A stretch of DNA of 64,000 bases from Actinoplanes philippinensis (GTDB taxonomy: Bacteria > Actinomycetota > Actinomycetes > Mycobacteriales > Micromonosporaceae). A model generated the notes under the pieces. That model was not told the origin of the DNA and ran no database searches. It saw only the letters and a list, made by a program, of their open reading frames with translations. The stretch spans positions 1-64,000 of the forward strand of contig NZ_FONV01000009.1 in the NCBI RefSeq assembly GCF_900113015.1, written 5' to 3'. Within the stretch, counting starts at the first letter, position 1. The number at the start of each line of letters is the position of its first letter. The position numbers and the translations under genes were made by a program. Below are positions 58,962 to 64,000 of the stretch, piece after piece.

Positions 58962-59663
58962 TCAGGCGGTGAGGATCGGCGGCCGGGTGTGCCAGGTCGC
59001 CATCCGCACCACCTCGAAACCCAGCGACTCGTAGAGCGGCCGGCCCGCCTCCGTCGCGACCAGCGTGAACACCTGGTCCGGGCGGGCCGCGATCGCCGCC
59101 GACAACACCGCCCGGCCCAGCCCCCGCGACCGGTGCCCGGGCAGCGTCGCCAGCCAGTACAGTCCGGTGGCGTGCCCGTCGTCGTAGGTGTACGCCGCGG
59201 CGGCGGGCACCCCACCGTCATGGGCCAGCCACACCCGCCAGCCCGGCAGCTGCAGCACCCGCGGCGGCAGCGCCTGCGCCCGCACCCACGGCTGCAACTG
59301 CGGAAACGGGAACCCGTCGACCATCACCCGCTCCGCCGCGGCCAGCGTGTCCACGTCGCGGACCTCGACCACCGGCGCCCCGGCCGCCTTGAGACCACCC
59401 GGCGGCCGGTCCATCACCGGCATGCACACCGCCCGCGAATTCGGGAACACCGGCGGCGCGTCCGGACTGGTGAACACATCCTCCACCACCACCCGGCTCT
59501 GCAACGCCATCCCGGCGACCTCGGCCACCGTCGCCGTCGTCGGCGGCTCCCGCAGGATCACCCGGGTCGTGCCCGGCCGGTCCACCCGCAGCAGCCGCTC
59601 GTCCAGGCGCGCTGTCGGGAACAGGGCGGTCCACATGGCCGCGGCATTCCGCAGGTAGATCAC
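58962..59663 (-). CDS. GNAT-family acetyltransferase
   Basis: The 233-residue protein starts at GTG 59663. Only its C-terminal part is a clear GNAT domain: YWLATLPGHRSRGLGRAVLSAAI for acetyl-CoA and LYESLGFEVVRMATWH. The N-terminal 100 residues form an additional alpha/beta domain of unknown origin. The acceptor is unknown. It converges on the oxidase gene with a 16-bp gap. Confidence 0.8.
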   Translation of the reverse strand: MIYLRNAAAMWTALFPTARLDERLLRVDRPGTTRVILREPPTTATVAEVAGMALQSRVVVEDVFTSPDAPPVFPNSRAVCMPVMDRPPGGLKAAGAPVVEVRDVDTLAAAERVMVDGFPFPQLQPWVRAQALPPRVLQLPGWRVWLAHDGGVPAAAAYTYDDGHATGLYWLATLPGHRSRGLGRAVLSAAIAARPDQVFTLVATEAGRPLYESLGFEVVRMATWHTRPPILTA

Positions 59664-59913
59664 GACCGGCAGGGTAGCCGATCACCGGCCGGTCAGAAGC
59701 CCGATGATCCGGTCGACATACGATTGGCGCACCCGGGCGTCGCGCGGGCCGGCCGCGCAGCCCCCGGACGGGCTGCGGCCCGCGGGCCGCACGCGACGGG
59801 CCGCACGCCTCTTGCGCGACCGGGTGCAGGCCACGGCCGTACCATCCGATGATCTCCTGCCGCACGCCTGCCCGGCGCCGCGGCCACCGCGACGCCCCAC
59901 GCCTTCGCCGCGG
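59664..59913. other. Gap without a convincing gene
   Basis: Between the HAD-like and GNAT genes (both minus strand) is 250 bp of GC-rich sequence. On the minus strand a tail resembling RQSYVDRIIGLLTGR ends in a stop at 59682, which could be the last codons of a lost gene, but nothing upstream supports it. Confidence 0.3.
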
Positions 59914-60432
59914 TCACCGGCAGCCCGGATCGGGCGGATCCTGGCCGAGATCGGCGAGCCAGGCGCTGACCTCGGCGAAGTCGGCGGCGGTGAGCCCCGC
60001 GTGCGGATGCACCCGATGCACCAGCGCCGGCCGGGGATGGAAATCGCGCACCCACCGCCGGTCACGGCCGGTCACCTCGTCGTCGAGCCACACGAACGCA
60101 CGATCGGCGGCCCACGCCATCACCGCGAGCGTCTTCCAGTGCAGGCCACCGCCGGCGGGCCGGTCGTCGTCCGGGAACGCCACCACCGGCAGCGGCGGCA
60201 ACCCCAGACGCGGGCCGACCACCTCGTTCGCCGCCTGCATCCACGTCGTCGCCCACACCAGGTCACCGCCGAGCGCCAGCAGCCGCGGCCCGTCGGCAGG
60301 GTCGAGCCGGTGGATCAGCGGATGCCCCGACGGGTCCGCCGCCACCACCGGCGGCGTGCCCGGCCGCTCCCGCAACGGGATCAACGGCCCGTCGACGTCG
60401 ACGAAGATCAGTGGCCGTACCCGGGCGCTCAC
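59914..60432 (-). CDS. HAD-like hydrolase domain protein
   Basis: The protein has 172 residues from the GTG at 60432, which overlaps the methyltransferase stop (GTGA). The HAD nucleophile motif is IFVDVDGPLIP. WATTW is motif II-like, and FVWLDDEVTGRD supplies the acidic motif IV. It is small, with no cap domain. HAD proteins of this actinobacterial type are probable phosphatases, substrate unknown. It is translated together with the methyltransferase gene. Confidence 0.75.
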   Translation of the reverse strand: MSARVRPLIFVDVDGPLIPLRERPGTPPVVAADPSGHPLIHRLDPADGPRLLALGGDLVWATTWMQAANEVVGPRLGLPPLPVVAFPDDDRPAGGGLHWKTLAVMAWAADRAFVWLDDEVTGRDRRWVRDFHPRPALVHRVHPHAGLTAADFAEVSAWLADLGQDPPDPGCR

Positions 60433-61154
60433 GCCCAGCGGGCCCGCAGCCCGCACGTCACCATCGGCAGCACGAACTCACCGTCCGCGGTCTCCGGCCG
60501 CCCGGCCAGGAACCCGCCGATCCGCTCCAGCAGCTGATCACGCCGGGCCGCCGGCATCACCAGCACCCCGGCCCGCGTCGCCAGCGTCTGCACCAGCGAC
60601 TGCGCGGTCCGCACCTGACCGTGCGCGAACACGGCCCGCTCCACCCGCGGCCCGAGCAGCCCGGCGGTCGCCGCCCGCCACGCCGCCGGGGTGTCACGCG
60701 GCCCGACCACCTCCGGCCCGGCCACCCGCGCCAGATCGGCGACCCAGCCGACCCGGTCGTCGAGGGTGTTCCACAACCCGGCCAGCACCCCGCCCGGCGC
60801 CAGCACCCGCCGGATCTGCGGCCCCGCCACCGCCATGTCGAACCAGTGCAACGCGTTACCGGCCACCGCCGCATCCACCGCCGCGTCCGCCACCGGGATC
60901 GTCTCCGCGCTCCCGGCCAGCGCCGCCACCTGCGGGAACCGGTCGCGCAGCGCGGCCAGCATCGCCGGATCCGGCTCCACCGCCGTCACCGTCGCCCCGG
61001 CGTCCAGCAGCGCACCGGTCAGTTTGCCGGTGCCCGCACCCAGATCCAGCACCCGCGACCCGGGCGCCGTCTCGATCGCCCACCGCACCGCGGCCGCCGC
61101 ATAGCCGGGACGATGTCGCGCGTACGCGTGCGCCGCCGTTCCGAAGACCCGCAT
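60429..61154 (-). CDS. Class I SAM-dependent methyltransferase
   Basis: The protein has 241 residues from the ATG at 61154. Motif I is RVLDLGAGTGKLTGALL, acidic loop VTAVEPDPAM, and the motif IV region VAGNALHWFD is typical of the Methyltransf_11 trans-aconitate-like subgroup. The acceptor is unknown. It overlaps the HAD gene by 4 bp. It is divergent from the APH-like gene with 57 bp between, so both promoters must lie there. Confidence 0.87.
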   Translation of the reverse strand: MRVFGTAAHAYARHRPGYAAAAVRWAIETAPGSRVLDLGAGTGKLTGALLDAGATVTAVEPDPAMLAALRDRFPQVAALAGSAETIPVADAAVDAAVAGNALHWFDMAVAGPQIRRVLAPGGVLAGLWNTLDDRVGWVADLARVAGPEVVGPRDTPAAWRAATAGLLGPRVERAVFAHGQVRTAQSLVQTLATRAGVLVMPAARRDQLLERIGGFLAGRPETADGEFVLPMVTCGLRARWA

Positions 61155-61211
61155 CCGGGCACTGTACAACTCGGTGGACGAAAACCGGCGCCTGCGGCAG
61201 GCTGCCCTGTC

Positions 61212-62126
61212 GTGGCGGACACCGAGGTCAGCAAACTCCACGACGACGAGGTCGACATCGACACCCACCTGGTCCGGCGGCTGCTGGCCGACCAGTTCCC
61301 GCAGTGGGCGCACCGGCCCGTGCGGTACGTCACCGGCTCCGGGACCGACAACGCCACCTTCCGCGTCGGTGACGACCTGTCGGTGCGCCTGCCCCGCACC
61401 CCGCGAACCACCGGCCAGGTCGAGAAAGACCTCGCCTGGCTGCCCCGGCTCGCCTCGCACCTGCCGCTGGCCGTCCCCGAACCGGTGGCCGCCGGCGCAC
61501 CCACCGGCGACTACCCGTTCACCTGGGGCGTCTACCGGTGGCTCGACGGTGAGCCCTTCGACCTCGCCCACCTCGACGACCCGCGAACCGCCGCCCACCA
61601 GCTCGCCGGCTTCGTGCAGCGGCTGCAGCAGATCGACACCACCGGCGCGCCCACCCCACCGGACTCCCCGTACAGCCGCGGCACCCCGCTCGCCCCGCGC
61701 GACGCCCTGTTCCGCGACGCCGCCGGCCGGCTCCGCGCCGACCTCGACACCGGCCGGCTGCTCGCCGCCTGGGACCAGGCCCTGGCCGCCGACACGTGGA
61801 CCGGGCCGCCCCGCTGGATCCACGGCGACCTGATGGCCGGCAACATCCTGGTCACCGGCGGGCGGCTCACCGCGATCATCGACTTCGCCACCGCCTGCGC
61901 CGGCGACCCGGCCGCCGACATCATGCCCGCCTGGTGGCTGTTCGAAGGCCCCGCACGGCAGGCGTTCCGAGACGCCCTGCAACCCGACGACCATCTGTGG
62001 GTACGGGCCAGAGGCTGGGCGTTGTCACTCGCGGTGATCGCGCTGCCGTACTACCGGGCCCGGCGCAGCCCTGACGCCGTGCGTGACAGCCTCACCTACA
62101 TCGAGGCCCTGCTCGCCGACGTCTAG
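61212..62126 (+). CDS. APH-family phosphotransferase (antibiotic-kinase-like)
   Basis: The protein has 304 residues from the GTG at 61212. An N-terminal ATP site includes [20 protein letters not shown], with [12 protein letters not shown] as catalytic loop (Asp, Asn) and [24 protein letters not shown] as metal loop. It matches bacterial APH/macrolide-phosphotransferase-like enzymes, common as resistance or unknown-metabolite kinases. The substrate is not evident. It stands alone, divergent from the methyltransferase gene. Confidence 0.83.
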   Translation: MADTEVSKLHDDEVDIDTHLVRRLLADQFPQWAHRPVRYVTGSGTDNATFRVGDDLSVRLPRTPRTTGQVEKDLAWLPRLASHLPLAVPEPVAAGAPTGDYPFTWGVYRWLDGEPFDLAHLDDPRTAAHQLAGFVQRLQQIDTTGAPTPPDSPYSRGTPLAPRDALFRDAAGRLRADLDTGRLLAAWDQALAADTWTGPPRWIHGDLMAGNILVTGGRLTAIIDFATACAGDPAADIMPAWWLFEGPARQAFRDALQPDDHLWVRARGWALSLAVIALPYYRARRSPDAVRDSLTYIEALLADV

Positions 62127-62143
62127 CACCTGTCCAGGAGCTC

Positions 62144-62174
62144 TTGACCTGGAGCGCGCTCCAGGTCGTAGCTT
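62144..62174 (+). promoter_or_regulatory. MerR-type promoter with a 22-bp operator, leaderless start
   Basis: TTGACC (-35, 62144-62149) and TAGCTT (-10, 62169-62174) are 19 bp apart, the elongated spacing of MerR-activated promoters. A perfect 22-bp palindrome (arm GACCTGGAGCG, 62146-62167) fills the spacer. Transcription would start about 62181-62183, at the ATG of the aldo/keto reductase, which lacks a Shine-Dalgarno site. The MerR regulator itself is not in this window. Confidence 0.8.
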
Positions 62175-62182
62175 TCGCCGGC

Positions 62183-63160
62183 ATGGAGCTCACCCGTCTG
62201 GGCCGCACCGGCCTCCAGGTCAGCCGGCTGTGCCTGGGAACCATGACGTTCGGCCGTGAGATCGACGAGCCGGACAGCCACCGGCTGCTGGACCGGTTCG
62301 CCGACGCCGGCGGCACCTTCGTCGACACCGCGGACGGCTACAGCGACGGCCGCTCGGAGCAGATCGTCGGCAGTTGGCTGGCCGGCCGCACCCGGCACGA
62401 CGTGGTGCTGGCGACGAAGGTCCGCTTCGGAGGCGGCCTGAGCCGCCGGCACCTGCTGCACGCCGTTGACGCGAGCCTGCGGCGCCTGCGCACCGACCAC
62501 ATCGACCTCTACCAGCTGCACATGTGGGATTACGGCACTCCGCTGGAGGAGACGCTCAGCGCCCTCGACGACATCGTCCGGGCCGGCAAGGTGCGCTACC
62601 TGGGCGTCAGCAACTTCGCCGGCGCGCAACTGCAACGGGCCGTCGACCTGAGCACGGAGCCGATCGTCGCGCTGCAGCCGCTCTACAACCTGCTCGACCG
62701 GGAAGCGGAGTGGGAGCTGATCCCGGTGTGCCTGGCCGAAGGGGTGGGTGTGCTGCCGTACAGCCCGCTGCGCGGCGGCTGGCTGACCGGCAAGTTCCGC
62801 CGCGGCTCGTCCCCGATCGGCGGCACCCGGCTGGCGGCGACGGACCGCGCGGGCGAGCCGACGTGGACGGAGGCGTGGGCCAACTACGACAACGACCACA
62901 CGTGGGCCGTCCTCGACGAGCTGACCGCCGTGGCCCGCGAGATCGGTCGCTCGCCGGCGCAGGTGGCACTGAACTGGCTGCTGCGACAGCCCGCCGTCAC
63001 CGCCCCGATCGTGGGCGCCCGCTCACCGGCCCAACTCGACGACAACCTCGGCGCGGCCGGCTTCACCCTCGATCCGGCGCTGACGGCCCGCCTCGACCGT
63101 GCGAGCGAACGCCCGAAGCCCTACCCGTACCAGCTGCTCGCCGACCTGCACGACGCCTGA
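62183..63160 (+). CDS. Aldo/keto reductase
   Basis: The protein has 325 residues from ATG 62183. The active-site tetrad is visible: Asp in [11 protein letters not shown], Tyr in ADGYSDG, Lys in [10 protein letters not shown] and His in YQLHMWDYG. The C-terminal NADPH site includes [15 protein letters not shown]-type residues ([16 protein letters not shown]). It reduces aldehydes or ketones with NADPH. The substrate is not known. The MerR-type promoter directly upstream suggests induction by an electrophile or redox agent. Confidence 0.88.
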   Translation: MELTRLGRTGLQVSRLCLGTMTFGREIDEPDSHRLLDRFADAGGTFVDTADGYSDGRSEQIVGSWLAGRTRHDVVLATKVRFGGGLSRRHLLHAVDASLRRLRTDHIDLYQLHMWDYGTPLEETLSALDDIVRAGKVRYLGVSNFAGAQLQRAVDLSTEPIVALQPLYNLLDREAEWELIPVCLAEGVGVLPYSPLRGGWLTGKFRRGSSPIGGTRLAATDRAGEPTWTEAWANYDNDHTWAVLDELTAVAREIGRSPAQVALNWLLRQPAVTAPIVGARSPAQLDDNLGAAGFTLDPALTARLDRASERPKPYPYQLLADLHDA

Positions 63161-63280
63161 CGCCGCCGCCGGCCGGTCGCCGGTTCTCGTGCGTCATATG
63201 CGCGGGACATCGACAGGGGTCGACATGTTGGGGCCGCTGAACCTAGGGTCGCGACGAGTGACGACACGGGGGGAAACAGA

Positions 63281-64000
63281 ATGGACAGCCATGACAAGAG
63301 GCCTTCCGCTGCGCGTTTCGCGCTGACGGCCCTGCTCGCGGCCGGGCTCGCGCTGACCGGATCCGCGCAGCCGGCCGCGGCCACGCCGGTGGATCCGGTG
63401 GTCGCCGACCGTACCGCCGCCATCGATCTGATGTGCACCGGCGGACCCGTCGTCGCCCGCGCCGCCCAGGCCGCCCTGCTCGAATCGGACGCCGCCGTGC
63501 GGCGCCTCCTGGAAACCGAACTGCCCGGCCTCACCGCCCTCGACAACCGCGTCAAGGTCGCCAACCTGATGGCCCTGTCCGGCCCGTCCATGACCGCGGC
63601 CGGGCAGAACGTGCTGTCCGGCTCCGACGCCGACATCGCCGCGTTCCTCGCCGGCGGGCAGAACGCCCCGATGCGCAACGACCTGCGCGTCCGGGTCGCC
63701 CGCCTGATGGCCGTCGGCGGTCAGGCCACCCGTACCGCCGCGCAGGCCGCCCTCAACGACGGCGACGACGCCATCGCACGGTTCCTGCTCGAAGGCCAGT
63801 ACAGCGCGGCACGGACCGACGACCGGATCGCGATCGCCCGGCTCATCGCCGTCGGGGGACCGGAGATGGTCCGTACCGGGCAGCTCGCCCTCAACGGCAC
63901 CGCCCAGGACATCACCGACTTCCTCGCCCAGGGCCAGCACGTCGCCCGGGCCCGCGACGCCGAGATCGCCACCGTCAGCCACCTCGCCGAACTGGCCCGG
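63281..64000 (+). CDS. Secreted ALF-repeat protein (5' part; runs off the window)
   Basis: The open frame from ATG 63281 (ACGGGGGGAAACAGA upstream) continues past 64000, so 240 codons are visible. A signal peptide (cleavage near PAAATPVDP) is followed by helical repeats of about 47 residues with the core ARLMAVGGQATRTAAQAALNDGDDAI and ARLIAVGGPEMVRTGQLAL. At least three full copies are present. They match ALF repeats (short repeats of unknown function) in secreted actinobacterial proteins, which often end in toxin, peptidase or binding modules beyond the visible part. Confidence 0.82.
   Translation, partial: MDSHDKRPSAARFALTALLAAGLALTGSAQPAAATPVDPVVADRTAAIDLMCTGGPVVARAAQAALLESDAAVRRLLETELPGLTALDNRVKVANLMALSGPSMTAAGQNVLSGSDADIAAFLAGGQNAPMRNDLRVRVARLMAVGGQATRTAAQAALNDGDDAIARFLLEGQYSAARTDDRIAIARLIAVGGPEMVRTGQLALNGTAQDITDFLAQGQHVARARDAEIATVSHLAELAR

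Noticed and set aside
59682-60065. 127-codon minus-strand frame between HAD and GNAT genes
   Set aside because: Overlaps the HAD-like gene in another frame and has no domain; only its last residues look protein-like.
1-64000. tRNA, rRNA or CRISPR genes
   Set aside because: None recognised by eye: no cloverleaf-like T-loop GGTTCGANTCC segment with proper arms, no 16S/23S sequence and no regularly spaced repeats were seen. A tRNAscan or Infernal run would be decisive.

Overview
The window is very GC-rich, uses third-position G/C codons throughout, favours GTG starts and has many 4-bp stop/start overlaps. Gene content (mycosin-type protease, deazaflavin-dependent reductase family, CbtAB cobalt transporter under a cobalamin riboswitch, MoxR/DUF58 operon, CBM2 cellulase, many TetR regulators) points to a filamentous actinomycete, most likely Micromonosporaceae (Actinoplanes or a relative). 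That assignment is inferred from gene content and base composition only. No rRNA, tRNA or CRISPR array was recognised. Apart from the tail of a transposase at the extreme left, there is no sign of an intact mobile element.

Left third (1-15.9 kb): transposase tail; TetR + SGNH hydrolase pair; CorA transporter; secreted CBM2-GH5 cellulase with a CelR/CebR-type operator in its leader; membrane GGDEF-EAL protein; TetR divergent from a ketopantoate-reductase-like enzyme and an M20 deacylase, with two operators between; secreted six-hairpin glycosidase with lectin modules; CadD-like exporter; diguanylate cyclase with a LacI-type ligand domain.

16-25 kb: one minus-strand block of seven genes, mostly overlapping by 4 bp. 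In transcription order: small membrane protein, M48-like zinc metallopeptidase, membrane-anchored beta-propeller protein, MoxR ATPase, DUF58 protein, TgpA-like transglutaminase-fold protein that appears to have lost its catalytic Cys and His, and a sortase substrate ending in LPITG. It is the best candidate here for an incompletely described cell-envelope system.

25-46 kb: zinc-ribbon membrane protein; ArsR and MFS genes back to back with shortened 5' ends; PaaK-like adenylating enzyme; stress proteins (SHOCT, CBS-BON, tandem USP); S33 peptidase; two tiny membrane proteins; LysR/EamA/kinase and HEAT-like genes; a DHA2 efflux pump with TetR and a 28-bp operator; a broken TPR gene containing a 21-bp perfect hairpin; three copies of TCCTAGGATG; SRPBCC/TetR pair with a 17-bp operator.

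46-64 kb: deazaflavin reductase-hemerythrin fusion; FAD monooxygenase and TetR with a double operator; two GNATs; cobalamin riboswitch-cbtB-cbtA-degenerate histidine phosphatase; mycosin coupled to a SUFU-domain protein; RmlD-like reductase; AraC and methyltransferase; secreted AA5 copper-radical oxidase with ricin lectin; GNAT, HAD and methyltransferase genes; APH-type kinase; aldo/keto reductase behind a MerR-type promoter that probably gives a leaderless mRNA; and the start of an ALF-repeat secreted protein running off the right edge.
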